A stretch of DNA of 22,407 bases from an uncultured Clostridia bacterium (GCA_937895645.1 CALBKQ010000034.1:1-22407); one strand, 5' to 3'; positions 7,990-16,800 are shown, numbered from the stretch's first letter. The notes: a model not told the origin generated them from the letters alone. Translations and numbers: made by a program.

Positions 7990-9169
7990 ATATCTCCGAA
8001 AATGGATTGTAAATATTTTGTTGGCTTACATGTATTAAATCTCGCTGTTGGTTATATCTGTAAAAACTTAAAATCAAACCGATTGAAAAATAAATACAAA
8101 GGTTTGAAGAACCGCCTGCACTGAAGAATGGTAGAGTAATACCAATAACAGGTAAAAGCATTAAGCACATGCCAACATTGATAATAACTTGTCCTGCAAT
8201 CATTGCTGCAACACCATAGCACATAACCTTTGTGTTGCCAATGTTATCGTGTCTGCCTGTTCTTACAATTCTAATAACAATGAATGTAAGCAAGAGCAGT
8301 GCAAGTACAGTACCAACAAGACCTAATTCTTCACCAATAACGGTGAAAATCATATCGTTTTCTGCTTCTGGAATTGCATCAGGTGTTTGTGTAAGTCTTC
8401 CTTGGAACAAACCTTGACCTGTAATACCGCCACCACCAAGTGCAGCCATTCCGCGTTCTTGCTGATAAATAACATCGGTATAAAGGTCAGGGTAGGCAAG
8501 TGCTAAAAAACGTTCTTTCTGAATGTTATCAAGCACAAAAACCCAAGCAAGTGGTAACGCTGCAACTACTAAAAGTCCACCGCCTAAAAAATAACCCCAA
8601 TGAAGTCCTGCCACAAAAAGCATAGCAATGGTGATAATAATGAATACGAGTGCTGACCCCATATCACCGGATTTCATAACAAGTAAAATTGGAACCATTG
8701 CGTGAACGCCCAACTGTAAAATTGATAATGGGTGATTTATATTACCTTTTAACTTTTCAAGATGAACACCAAAAGTTATAATATAACCTATTTTTACAAG
8801 CTCCGACGGTTGAAAGAAAACAGAGCCGAATTTAAGCCATGTTTTAGCGTCAGGACGCTCAATAGGGCCAACACCAACTGCAAAGAGTAAAAGCATTATT
8901 CCAATGCAGAATAGTCCTATAAATGGTGCCATTTTCATTATGAACTCATAGTCGATAAGTGAAATTATAAGTGCAACTACAATGCCTACAACACAAGCAG
9001 CACACATAACTAAAAAGTCACGGGAAAATTTTTCGCCTTCACCAACAGTCCAGAGTGTAGCACTTAACACACTTATACAACCATAGGCTGATGCAAGTGT
9101 ACATAATAAAAGCAATATCTTGTCAGTTTCTTTTATGAAATTTTTTATTGTCTTAAAAAATTTCCTCAT
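7988..9169 (-). CDS. rodA: RodA/FtsW/SpoVE family peptidoglycan glycosyltransferase, probably RodA
   Basis: A 393-residue polytopic membrane protein of the SEDS family, which polymerises glycan strands from lipid II with a partner class B PBP. About ten hydrophobic helices are visible, the first at ~18-40. Family landmarks: WLKFGSVFFQPSELVKIGYI (residues ~111-130), GGGGITGQGLFQG (~245-257), PEAENDMIFTVIGEELG (~267-283) carrying the essential Asp272, and LPVIGITLPFFSAGGSS near the C-terminus. The PxxxxDMIFTVIGEELG and AGGSS forms look more like RodA than FtsW, and an MreB homologue lies close by, but assignment within the family is an inference. Start ATG 9169 has GGAG 7 nt upstream, lying inside the 3' end of the preceding glycosidase gene; the two genes are 2 nt apart and should be co-transcribed. 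No partner PBP or mreC/D is seen. Confidence 0.88.
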   Translation of the reverse strand: MRKFFKTIKNFIKETDKILLLLCTLASAYGCISVLSATLWTVGEGEKFSRDFLVMCAACVVGIVVALIISLIDYEFIMKMAPFIGLFCIGIMLLLFAVGVGPIERPDAKTWLKFGSVFFQPSELVKIGYIITFGVHLEKLKGNINHPLSILQLGVHAMVPILLVMKSGDMGSALVFIIITIAMLFVAGLHWGYFLGGGLLVVAALPLAWVFVLDNIQKERFLALAYPDLYTDVIYQQERGMAALGGGGITGQGLFQGRLTQTPDAIPEAENDMIFTVIGEELGLVGTVLALLLLTFIVIRIVRTGRHDNIGNTKVMCYGVAAMIAGQVIINVGMCLMLLPVIGITLPFFSAGGSSNLCIYFSIGLILSFYRYNQQRDLIHVSQQNIYNPFSEI

Positions 9170-9171
9170 TG

Positions 9172-10812
9172 TTAATCTCCATTAATTATTTCTTTTATTT
9201 TTGCATTAACTTTTTCTCTTGTACCAAGTAACCAATCATACTCATGTGGATAATCAGAAAAAGTAATAGAATGTATTCCGTTTTCCTCTATTATTTTAAG
9301 ACATTCTGTTTTATTAGTCAACTTTTCAAGTGCATTTAGTGCAGCCATATCCTGTAAAGCGTCAAAAAATACTTTCAATCTTATTGAGTGATAAGCAGTA
9401 CCATTTTTTCCAGGATATACAATATAACTGTCACCTGATGGGAATTTGCCACCTGCATCACTAACTTTATATGGGTCTATAACAGCTTTTGAAAGTTGAG
9501 TATAATAGAAGTTGTAACCCCAATGTAAAAAGCCTTTAATGTCAAATTTGAACATCTGATATCCTATCACACGAGTACGGAGTGACTCGTTACAAAAAAA
9601 TCTGTTTGCAACATTTTTTTTGTTCTGTGCGCTACAATAATAAGTCCAAAAATTCTTGCCTTTGCCAATAAAATTATGTATATGGTCATTTGACGGAATT
9701 GGGTTTGATACAATACCGAGTTTATAGAACCATACATCTGATAAAGCATCAACTATTTTATAATCTTTGTAAAGCTTATGAATAAGTTTTGATGCCTTTG
9801 CATAAGACCTGAGCATAGCAAAATTAGGTTCATCGCTGACATGAATCAAAACTTTATCTTTAAGATTTTTACTTTCAAGATATTTTTTGAATTCAACTGA
9901 AAAATCAGTCAAGAATTTTTTGTATTCTTTTGAAGATGCTTTTGTTTCCCATCCAAAAATCTTTTTATATTCACCGTCAACAGTTGCCATAATCTTTGGT
10001 GCGTGATAAGCACCCCATTGCGTAAAGAAATGAGCCATTTCAAAATGTGTTATGCCACAACGTTTTGACATTTCAATCCATTTTGTTAACTTATCAAAAT
10101 TAAATGAATAAACACCGTTATTAAGAAATACATCAACTAATTGAACTGTCGGTCTCTCTTTACCGATTTCAGTATCAAGCGGGGGAGTGAAAATTGGTGT
10201 TAATACACAATTCATTCCATATTCGTTTGCTGTTTTCAAAAAGTTTTCAGTTATACGCCAATATTCATCAGAAAAAGCATCGAATCCGTAGTGGGACATA
10301 AGACAGTCAGTATGAAACCAGTTAGTATAAACAAAATCATTAAAATCAAGTTCACAATTTATAACTTCTATTTCAAGCGAAGTTTCAGCAATAATATCTT
10401 CGCTGTTTTTCAACTCAATTTTCAATGTGTTTTTACCAACAGTATCTGAATCTGCATTGATTTCTACCCAATATATAGTAATACCTTTATTAATTTGAAT
10501 ATTATTTTCAATAGGTAAAAGCAAATCAGGATAGTAACCATCTTCGCTGAAACGAAAATAATCGTCAGTACCTGATTTATTCATTGGAAAATTAGATTTG
10601 ATATGCTCAACACTATAAATGCGAGTATCGTTAAAATTAGATTCTATTACGATTTCTGCATCAAAATCTTTTTCACTTTCAAAAGCTATCTGAAAAGACT
10701 TTTTCTCGTTTTTAAGCATAGAAAAATAAGACAAAGTATTTGTAGGTACTTTGTCACCATGATAAAGCTTTTCAAGAGAAGAAATAACCTTAATATTAAC
10801 GAAGTTATTCAT
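9172..10812 (-). CDS. GH123-like / DUF4091 glycoside hydrolase, probably cytoplasmic
   Basis: A 546-residue protein related to family GH123 (N-acetyl-beta-galactosaminidase) and DUF4091. Residues ~1-160 look like a beta-sandwich N-terminal domain; ~165-470 form the TIM-barrel-like part with NWFHTDCL near 164, WGAYHAPKI, and LIHVSDEPN. In that last motif the adjacent Asp327-Glu328 match the Asp-Glu pair used by GH123 for substrate-assisted catalysis. KGFLHWGYNFYY and a Gly-rich GKFPSGDSYIVYPG loop are also typical. There is no signal peptide or membrane helix, so it probably acts on imported aminosugar oligosaccharides such as mucin-derived GalNAc glycans; the substrate is an inference. Start ATG 10812 follows GGGGTGAT at 8 nt. 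It has its own promoter and is first in an operon with rodA, an unusual partner. Confidence 0.82.
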   Translation of the reverse strand: MNNFVNIKVISSLEKLYHGDKVPTNTLSYFSMLKNEKKSFQIAFESEKDFDAEIVIESNFNDTRIYSVEHIKSNFPMNKSGTDDYFRFSEDGYYPDLLLPIENNIQINKGITIYWVEINADSDTVGKNTLKIELKNSEDIIAETSLEIEVINCELDFNDFVYTNWFHTDCLMSHYGFDAFSDEYWRITENFLKTANEYGMNCVLTPIFTPPLDTEIGKERPTVQLVDVFLNNGVYSFNFDKLTKWIEMSKRCGITHFEMAHFFTQWGAYHAPKIMATVDGEYKKIFGWETKASSKEYKKFLTDFSVEFKKYLESKNLKDKVLIHVSDEPNFAMLRSYAKASKLIHKLYKDYKIVDALSDVWFYKLGIVSNPIPSNDHIHNFIGKGKNFWTYYCSAQNKKNVANRFFCNESLRTRVIGYQMFKFDIKGFLHWGYNFYYTQLSKAVIDPYKVSDAGGKFPSGDSYIVYPGKNGTAYHSIRLKVFFDALQDMAALNALEKLTNKTECLKIIEENGIHSITFSDYPHEYDWLLGTREKVNAKIKEIINGD

Positions 10813-10840
10813 AAAATATCACCCCGAATAATTTATATAA

Positions 10841-10869
10841 ATTTTATCTTATTTTTACTAATTTGTAAA
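10841..10869 (-). promoter_or_regulatory. Predicted sigma-A promoter of the GH123-like/rodA operon
   Basis: On the minus strand: TTTACA (10869-10864), 17-nt spacer, TAAAAT (10846-10841), about 29 nt before the start codon. It lies back to back with the typA promoter in the ~150-nt divergent region. Confidence 0.6.
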
Positions 10870-10901
10870 GTATATAAAAACTAATTTAGTTTATTTTAAC
10901 C

Positions 10902-10930
10902 TTGCACAAAAAACTATATAGTGGTAAAAT
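10902..10930 (+). promoter_or_regulatory. Predicted sigma-A promoter of the typA-mreB operon
   Basis: TTGCAC (10902-10907), 17-nt spacer, TGG immediately before TAAAAT (10925-10930). A strong consensus match about 33 nt before the chosen start codon. Confidence 0.7.
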
Positions 10931-10951
10931 ATATAGACGAAATTGAAAATG

Positions 10952-10966
10952 TAGGTGAATTTCTTG
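10952..10966 (+). promoter_or_regulatory. Ribosome-binding site selecting a TTG start for typA
   Basis: TAGGTGA (10952-10958) lies 5 nt before TTG 10964. The upstream in-frame GTG at 10955 falls inside this site and has no site of its own, so TTG is the likely start codon. Confidence 0.7.
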
Positions 10967-12784
10967 AAAAGAAGAGAAGACATAAGAAATATTGCAATTA
11001 TTGCTCACGTTGACCACGGTAAGACAACACTTGTTGACGAGTTATTGAAACAAAGCGGTATTTTTAGAAGCAATGAAGTCGTACAAGACAGAGTTATGGA
11101 CTCAAATGACCTTGAAAGAGAGCGTGGTATCACAATTCTTTCAAAAAATACTTCTGTTCATTATAAAGATATTAAAATTAACATAGTTGATACTCCGGGA
11201 CACGCTGATTTTGGTGGTGAAGTTGAACGAATTCTTACAATGGTTGATGGTGTTCTTTTGCTTGTTGATGCTTTTGAGGGCTGTATGCCACAAACAAGAT
11301 TTGTTCTAAAAAAAGCGTTAGGTCTTAACAAAAAAGTTATTGTTGTTGTAAATAAAATTGATAGACCTGGCACCCGCCCTGAAGAAGTTATTGACGAAGT
11401 TCTTGATTTGTTTATCGAGTTGGGGGCTAGTGACGAACAGATTGAGTTCCCTGTTGTTTATGCTTCTGCAAGAGACGGTTATTCTTCACTAGATTCAAGT
11501 GTCCGTGAGGGTGATATGCGACCACTTTTCGACGCAATTATTGAAAATATTGAAGCACCTGTTGGTGATATTGATGCTCCATTGCAGATTTTGTTTTCAA
11601 GCCTTGACTATGACGACTATATTGGTAGAATCGGTGTAGGCCGTGTTGAGCGTGGCAGAATTAACCGTAATGATATGGTAACTCTTTGTAAAACCGACGG
11701 GTCACAAGAGAATGTGCGTATTTCCCGTTTATATCAGTTTGAGGGTCTTCGTCGAGTTGAAGTTGAATCTGCCGCAATTGGTGATATTATTTGTATCTCA
11801 GGTATAACAGACATGAATATTGGCGAAACAATCTGTTCGCCTGATTGCGTTGAACCTTTGCCATTTATTAAAATTGATGAGCCAACTCTTTCAATGAACT
11901 TTATTGTTAATGACAGTCCGTTTGCAGGTAAAGAAGGTAAGTTTGTTACTTCACGTAATCTTCGTGACCGTCTTTTCAAAGAGGTTGAAACAAACGTAAG
12001 TATGCGTGTTGAAGAAACAGAATCAACAGATACTTTCAAAGTTTCAGGTCGTGGTGAGTTGCATCTTTCAATCCTCATTGAAACAATGCGTCGTCAAGGA
12101 TATGAATTTCAGGTATCTCGTCCAAAAGTTATTACTAAAGTTGAAAATGGTAAACTTTTAGAGCCAATGGAATTGCTTATTGTCGAAGTGCCTGAAGAAT
12201 ATGTTGGTGCAGTTATGATGAAAATTGGTGCGCGTCGCGGTGAACTTGAAAATATGGGTGCTCGCGATGGTGGTGCTACTCATCTTGAATTCAAAATACC
12301 TGCCCGTGGACTTATCGGTTATCGTTCAGAGTTTATGACTGATACAAACGGTAATGGTATTATGAATAATCTTTTTGCAGGGTATGAAGAATACAAAGGT
12401 GAAATTGAAACCCGTGAAAGAGGTTCTATTGTTGCTCATGAAACAGGTGAGAGTACAGCATATGGTCTCTTTAATACTCAGGACAGAGGTAGGCTATTTA
12501 TAGGTCCAGGTGTTCCCGTATATGAGGGTATGATTGTTGGCGAATGTGCAAAAAATGAAGATTTGACTTGCAATATCTGTAAGACAAAACACCTTACAAA
12601 TACTCGTGCTTCAGGTTCTGATGATGCTTTGCGTCTTGTACCGCATACAGTATTAAGTCTTGAGCAGTCAATGGAATTCATAAAAGATGATGAACTGATG
12701 GAAGTTACTCCTATAAGTATTCGCCTTCGTAAAACAATTCTTTCAAAAGATTTAAGACTTAAACAACAATTTAAGAAAAAATAA
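10964..12784 (+). CDS. typA: Translational GTPase TypA/BipA
   Basis: A ribosome-associated GTPase of the EF-G/LepA superfamily, involved in 50S assembly and stress or low-temperature growth. With the TTG start it has 606 residues, normal for the family. G motifs: AHVDHGKTT (~13-21), RERGITI (switch I), DTPGHADFGGEVER, NKIDRPG, and SARDG. These are followed by the EF-Tu-like domain II (LFSSLDYDDYIGRIGVGRVERG), the domain III/V region (GRGELHLSILIETMRRQGYEFQ) and the TypA-specific C-terminal domain (RGSIVAHETGESTAYGLFNTQDRG). The start is set by the AGGTGA site; relatives begin MKREDIRNIAIIAHVDHGKT, which agrees. It is followed after 31 nt without a terminator by mreB, so the two are probably one transcript. 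Secure identification. Confidence 0.97.
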   Translation: MKRREDIRNIAIIAHVDHGKTTLVDELLKQSGIFRSNEVVQDRVMDSNDLERERGITILSKNTSVHYKDIKINIVDTPGHADFGGEVERILTMVDGVLLLVDAFEGCMPQTRFVLKKALGLNKKVIVVVNKIDRPGTRPEEVIDEVLDLFIELGASDEQIEFPVVYASARDGYSSLDSSVREGDMRPLFDAIIENIEAPVGDIDAPLQILFSSLDYDDYIGRIGVGRVERGRINRNDMVTLCKTDGSQENVRISRLYQFEGLRRVEVESAAIGDIICISGITDMNIGETICSPDCVEPLPFIKIDEPTLSMNFIVNDSPFAGKEGKFVTSRNLRDRLFKEVETNVSMRVEETESTDTFKVSGRGELHLSILIETMRRQGYEFQVSRPKVITKVENGKLLEPMELLIVEVPEEYVGAVMMKIGARRGELENMGARDGGATHLEFKIPARGLIGYRSEFMTDTNGNGIMNNLFAGYEEYKGEIETRERGSIVAHETGESTAYGLFNTQDRGRLFIGPGVPVYEGMIVGECAKNEDLTCNICKTKHLTNTRASGSDDALRLVPHTVLSLEQSMEFIKDDELMEVTPISIRLRKTILSKDLRLKQQFKKK

Positions 12785-12802
12785 TAAAAACAATTCTATA
12801 TT

Positions 12803-12818
12803 GGAGGTGACAAAAGTG
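12803..12818 (+). promoter_or_regulatory. Strong ribosome-binding site setting a GTG start for mreB
   Basis: GGAGGTGA (12803-12810) is a near-perfect anti-16S match and lies 5 nt before GTG 12816. The in-frame TTG 12801 overlaps the site and ATG 12825 is 14 nt away, so GTG is favoured. Confidence 0.75.
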
Positions 12819-13865
12819 AAAGGCATGAAAATTGGTATTGATTTTGGTTCTTCTTCTCTTAAAATCTATGCTGAGGGTAAAGGTATAGTTGTTGATGAGC
12901 CATCTATTGTTGCAGTTGAAACAGAGACGGGCAAACCTATTGCGTTTGGCAAGGCTGCAGATTCTGTTTATGGCAGAACAGTTGACGATATTAAAGTTGT
13001 TAAAGTAATTCGTAATGGTGTTATTTCTGACTTTGTTCTTGCTGAAAGAATGTTGCGTTACTACTTGCAACGAGTTTGTGGTAATCGTATTTACAAACCT
13101 AATGTTATTATTTCACTTTTGTCCGATATATCTGCCTTAGAAAAGAAGACTTATCTTGATGTAGTTACTCTTGCCGGTGCTGGTAGAGTATGTATGGTTG
13201 AAGGAATCCTTGCTTCTGCTTTTGGTTCAGGTGTAGCAACTGACAAAATTGGTGGAAGAATGGTAATTGATATAGGCCATAATGTTACAGAATATGCAAT
13301 TGTATCAATGGGCAGTATTGCTGCCAGCGGCACAATAAGGCGAGGTAGTGATGAAATTGATAAAGCGATTATTAAACATCTTAAACGCGACCGTGATATT
13401 GTAATCGGTCCTCATACTGCAAGAGAAATTAAATATAAAATTTCGTCTGCACTTAAACGCGAATGTGAAACTGCATTAATGGTGTCGGGTAAGAGTAATC
13501 TTGATGAAATGCCCATTTCTTTTGAAATAACATCTAACGAGGTTTTTCCTTATGTTGATGAGCAAATCAATATGCTTGTAAAAGATATTCATTCAGGCAT
13601 TTCTGAAATACTTCCTGAACTTTTAGCCGATGCTGCTGACCATGGAATTTTACTTTGTGGTGGCGGTGGTCTTATATTCGATATGGCAAATAGAATTGAA
13701 AATGAATTAGATATTAGATGTAGTCTTGTTGATGAGCCATTACACGCAAAAATCAGAGGACTTGGCGAATTAATGACAAATAATAGTTTGCTAGAAACAA
13801 ATGGTTACAGATTTATTTTCAAAGACGAAATACGTGACAGAATAAGTAAATATGAAAAAATGTAA
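12816..13865 (+). CDS. mreB: MreB/Mbl-family actin homologue, divergent
   Basis: A 349-residue bacterial actin homologue; family members form membrane-bound filaments that organise wall elongation with RodA. Collinearity with MreB is clear: GIDFGSSSLKIY (phosphate 1, residues ~7-18), DEPSIVAVETETGKPIAFGKAA (~27-48), YGRTVDDIKVVKVIRNGVISDF (~52-73), AERMLRYYLQRV, LAGAGRV, RTA-like HTAREIKYKISSAL, and CGGGGLIFDM with SLVDEPLHAKIRGLG at the end. It diverges at functional positions: phosphate 2, usually DIGGGTT, reads DIGHNVT (152-158); EEPLAAAIGAG is VEGILASAFGSG; GGDKFDEAI is RRGSDEIDKAI. Hence an MreB paralogue with possibly altered nucleotide handling. It has a GTG start and follows typA in the same transcript. 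No mreC or mreD follows; the gene ends at a hairpin shared with ldh. Confidence 0.85.
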   Translation: MKGMKIGIDFGSSSLKIYAEGKGIVVDEPSIVAVETETGKPIAFGKAADSVYGRTVDDIKVVKVIRNGVISDFVLAERMLRYYLQRVCGNRIYKPNVIISLLSDISALEKKTYLDVVTLAGAGRVCMVEGILASAFGSGVATDKIGGRMVIDIGHNVTEYAIVSMGSIAASGTIRRGSDEIDKAIIKHLKRDRDIVIGPHTAREIKYKISSALKRECETALMVSGKSNLDEMPISFEITSNEVFPYVDEQINMLVKDIHSGISEILPELLADAADHGILLCGGGGLIFDMANRIENELDIRCSLVDEPLHAKIRGLGELMTNNSLLETNGYRFIFKDEIRDRISKYEKM

Positions 13866-13871
13866 AAAATT

Positions 13872-13897
13872 AACCGCACTATAAAGTGCGGTTTTTT
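13872..13897. terminator. Bidirectional terminator between mreB and ldh
   Basis: AACCGCACT (13872-13880) and AGTGCGGTT (13885-13893) form a 9-bp stem with a 4-nt loop, followed by a T run. On the other strand the hairpin is followed by AATTTTTT. It occupies the 36-nt gap between the convergent stop codons. Confidence 0.85.
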
Positions 13898-13901
13898 AAT
13901 G

Positions 13902-14855
13902 TTAAAATCCAATTTCATTTGCAGTTTGTTTTAAGAAGTTGCAAGACTCAATAAATGCTGTTCTTTCATTTTCTTTCAAGTCCAGTACAATAATATCTTC
14001 AACGCCGTTTCTGCCAATAATTGCGGGTAATCCAGCGTAAACACCTTCAATTCCATATTGACCATCAAGCATTACAGAAACAGTTAAAGCACTCTTTTCA
14101 TCGCCAAAAATTGCCCTAACAATTCTGACAAGTGCCATACCAATACCGTAATATGTTGCAGATTTTGCCTTTATAATTTCTTGGGCGGCACCGGTAACAT
14201 TTTTACCAATTTGATATAAATCTTCAAACTTAAATTTCCCGTTAGAAGAATCAACAATATCATAGATTTTTTTAGTTGTTACATATGCCTGTGACCAAGG
14301 TACAATTTCACTATCACCATGCTCACCAATAACATATGCATGAACATTTCTTGGGTCAATTGAGAAATAATCACCAAGTAGTGAACGAAGTCGGGCTGTG
14401 TCAAGTGTTGTACCGCTACCAATAACACGGGATGGGTCAAATCCTGATAATTCAAGGGTAATTTTTGTCATAATATCAACTGGATTTGTTGCTACAAGGA
14501 AAATACCGTCAAATCCACTCTTTACAATAGGGTCAATGATTGACTTGAATACTTCAAGATTTCGCTTGAGAAGCGCTATTCTGCCTTCGCCTTCTTTTTG
14601 TGCAACACCAGCTGCAATAACAACAATATCAGCATCATGACAATCGCTGTATTCACCATCATAAATCAACATGTTTCTTTTTGCAAAGGGAAGTCCGTGG
14701 TTAAGGTCCATTGCCTCACCGTGCGCTTTTACTTTGTTAACATCAATTAACACAAGTTGGTCACATTCACCACTGTTAAGAAGTGCATAAGCAAAACTCA
14801 TACCAACAAAACCTGTACCAACAAGTGCTACTTTTTTCAAATCACCATTTTTCAT
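13902..14855 (-). CDS. ldh: L-lactate dehydrogenase (NAD-dependent)
   Basis: Reduces pyruvate to L-lactate with NADH, regenerating NAD in fermentation. 317 residues from the chosen start. The Rossmann signature VGTGFVGMSFA is at ~12-22 and Asp38 (LIDVN) fits NAD rather than NADP. LDH rather than malate dehydrogenase is indicated by Gln86 in AQKEGEGR (malate dehydrogenases have Arg there). Arg92 in the mobile loop, Arg155 in TLDTARLRS for carboxylate binding and catalytic His179 in IGEHGDSE are all present. I chose ATG 14855 because the AAAGG site has proper spacing to it, whereas ATG 14864 directly abuts the site. That site overlaps the end of asnB, so ldh is the second gene of the asnB operon, an unusual but plausible pairing. 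Identification is secure. Confidence 0.95.
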   Translation of the reverse strand: MKNGDLKKVALVGTGFVGMSFAYALLNSGECDQLVLIDVNKVKAHGEAMDLNHGLPFAKRNMLIYDGEYSDCHDADIVVIAAGVAQKEGEGRIALLKRNLEVFKSIIDPIVKSGFDGIFLVATNPVDIMTKITLELSGFDPSRVIGSGTTLDTARLRSLLGDYFSIDPRNVHAYVIGEHGDSEIVPWSQAYVTTKKIYDIVDSSNGKFKFEDLYQIGKNVTGAAQEIIKAKSATYYGIGMALVRIVRAIFGDEKSALTVSVMLDGQYGIEGVYAGLPAIIGRNGVEDIIVLDLKENERTAFIESCNFLKQTANEIGF

Positions 14856-14867
14856 TTTATTCATCCT

Positions 14868-16697
14868 TTATTTTATGATAATTTTATACTTTTCAAGCCA
14901 ATAGTTTATTTGTATAAAATAAGCTATTGTTTGTGGAGTTGTCATTAACTGACCATACCAAGGTTGAGGGTTATTACTATTTAATAGTTTTTCCAACTCC
15001 GATTTTTTTATAAATGATAACACAGGTGAGTTGCTATTTTCAATAATTTCTTGTAATTTTTTTGAAACAATTGCTAAGTATTCAGGATTATGTGTTTTGG
15101 GATACGGGCTTTTCTTTCTCCATAATACTTCTTCTGGCAAAATACCTTCAACTGCTTTTCTTAAAAGCCCTTTTTCATAAGAGTTATAGTCTTTATATTC
15201 CCATGGCACAGAATACAAGTATTCTGCAATTCTGTAATCACAGAAAGGAACTCGTACTTCAAGTGCATTGTACATACTCATTCTGTCTTTTCGGTCAAGT
15301 AGAGTCTGCATAAACCAATCTAAGTTTAGCTTCATCATCTCTTTCATTCGTGATTCAAGAGGGGAAAGGGTATCAATTTTTGAAGTGTTAATTAGTGTAT
15401 CTTTATATCTTGAGTATACATAATCTTCTGCATAAGGTAATTTGACAGCATCTTTTATAAATGATTTTCTGTACTGTGTTGACTGCGCCCAAGGGAAACC
15501 GTTTATAGCACGTATTTCTTTATCACGGTACCAAGGATATCCACCAAAAATCTCATCAGCACATTCACCTGATAATGCAACCGTGCAATGTTTTTTTATC
15601 TCTTTGCAGAATAATAGTAGTGATGAGTCTACATCACTCATTCCCGGTAAATCTCGTGCGTCAACTGCCATATACAAGGCGTTTGCAAGGTCTTTGTTGT
15701 TAAGAGTAATTAAATGGTGTTCACAACCAAGATAATCAACCATTTTCTTAATGTACTTAGTGTCGCTGTTTGGCTGAAATTTGCTTGATTTGAAATACTT
15801 TTCATTATTTTCATAAGTCACTGAAAAAGTCATAAGTTTTTGACCTTTTTCTTTGAAATATGAATTTGCCATTGAGGAGATTATACTTGAATCTAGTCCA
15901 CCTGACAAAAAAGTACCTACAGGAACATCTGATACCAGTTGTCGTGTAATTGAATCTTTTACGAGTTCGCGAACTTTATCGACTGTTTGCTGGAAAGTGT
16001 CTGTATGTTCACGATCTTTTAGTGTCCAGTATTTTCTTATTTTAATTCCACTTTTATTATAATAACCGCAACTAGCGGGCTTGATTTCATTTATACCTTT
16101 GAAAACCCCACAACCAGGAGTTCTACCGGGACCTATAAACATAATTTCAGCCAATGAGTTTTCGTCAATAACTGGTTCTACTAACTTATGTGCAAGTAAC
16201 GCTTTTATTTCTGAGCCGAATATAAAGGAGTTGTTTACTATTGTATAGAACAAAGGTTTAACACCAATTCTGTCGCGAGCAAAAAATAGCCTTTGTTCTT
16301 TATTGTCCCAGACAGCAAAAGCAAAAATACCGTTAAACTTATTCACACATTCGTCTTCCCACTCTATAAATGCTTTTAGTATTACTTCTGTATCAGAATG
16401 TCCTAAAAACTTATGTCCGTACAACTTTAGTTCATCTCGTACTTCATCAGTATTATATAGTTCGCCATTATATACTAGTGTGTATTCGTTTTCACCGTAT
16501 TTAGCAGTCATAGGTTGTAATCCGTTTTCAATATCAATTACACACAAACGCGAATGAATAAGTGCAACCTTGTCTTTTATAAATATTCCATTCTGGTCTG
16601 GACCGCGTGGTTCTAAAACTTTTTGCATTCTTAAAAATGAATCTTTGTTCTTAATTAAAGAGTTTGTGAAAGAGACTTCTCCTGCAATACCGCACAT
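14868..16697 (-). CDS. asnB: Asparagine synthase (glutamine-hydrolysing)
   Basis: Makes asparagine from aspartate, ATP and glutamine amide nitrogen in the cytoplasm. 609 residues, normal for AsnB of Bacillota. N-terminal class II glutaminase domain: Cys2 nucleophile in MCGIAGE, Arg50 in HSRLCVID, NGELYN with Asn77-Gly78, and Asp102 in HSDTEVI, all intact. C-terminal synthetase domain: PP-loop SGGLDSS (~265-271), LSGECADEIFGGYPWYR, and VRVPFCDYRIAEYLYSVPWEYK near the end. Start ATG 16697 follows GAGGTGAT with 3 nt to spare, and the initiator methionine must be removed to expose the Cys, as in the family. It is followed within 12 nt by ldh in the same direction. The upstream leader is too short for an Asn T-box riboswitch, and I see none. 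Confidence 0.96.
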   Translation of the reverse strand: MCGIAGEVSFTNSLIKNKDSFLRMQKVLEPRGPDQNGIFIKDKVALIHSRLCVIDIENGLQPMTAKYGENEYTLVYNGELYNTDEVRDELKLYGHKFLGHSDTEVILKAFIEWEDECVNKFNGIFAFAVWDNKEQRLFFARDRIGVKPLFYTIVNNSFIFGSEIKALLAHKLVEPVIDENSLAEIMFIGPGRTPGCGVFKGINEIKPASCGYYNKSGIKIRKYWTLKDREHTDTFQQTVDKVRELVKDSITRQLVSDVPVGTFLSGGLDSSIISSMANSYFKEKGQKLMTFSVTYENNEKYFKSSKFQPNSDTKYIKKMVDYLGCEHHLITLNNKDLANALYMAVDARDLPGMSDVDSSLLLFCKEIKKHCTVALSGECADEIFGGYPWYRDKEIRAINGFPWAQSTQYRKSFIKDAVKLPYAEDYVYSRYKDTLINTSKIDTLSPLESRMKEMMKLNLDWFMQTLLDRKDRMSMYNALEVRVPFCDYRIAEYLYSVPWEYKDYNSYEKGLLRKAVEGILPEEVLWRKKSPYPKTHNPEYLAIVSKKLQEIIENSNSPVLSFIKKSELEKLLNSNNPQPWYGQLMTTPQTIAYFIQINYWLEKYKIIIK

Positions 16698-16721
16698 AAA
16701 ATCACCTCAAAATAATACTTC

Positions 16722-16748
16722 ATAATAGAATATGAATTAAAGTGTAAA
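16722..16748 (-). promoter_or_regulatory. Possible promoter of the asnB-ldh operon
   Basis: On the minus strand TTTACA (16748-16743) and TATTAT (16727-16722), but the 15-nt spacer is short (TTTTAC with 16 nt is an alternative). It is about 25 nt before the asnB start. A weak call. Confidence 0.35.
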
Positions 16749-16765
16749 AAATACTTGATTAAACC

Positions 16766-16794
16766 TTTAATTTTATTTTTTATTATGTTAAAAT
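16766..16794 (+). promoter_or_regulatory. Possible promoter of the GH28-acetyltransferase operon
   Basis: TAAAAT (16789-16794) is a good -10 box; the -35 match TTTAAT (16766-16771) at 17-nt spacing is poor. Initiation would be near 16801, right at the ribosome-binding site, so the leader would be almost absent. Confidence 0.4.
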
Positions 16795-16800
16795 ATTTTA

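Noticed and set aside
7936..8124. 62-codon plus-strand frame spanning the pcrA terminator
   Set aside because: It runs through the terminator hairpin and then antisense to rodA, with no ribosome site.
10603..10884. Open frame of 93 codons on the plus strand opposite the start of the GH123-like gene
   Set aside because: It lies antisense to a well-supported gene, has no ribosome site, is low complexity (F, I, K rich) and resembles no family.
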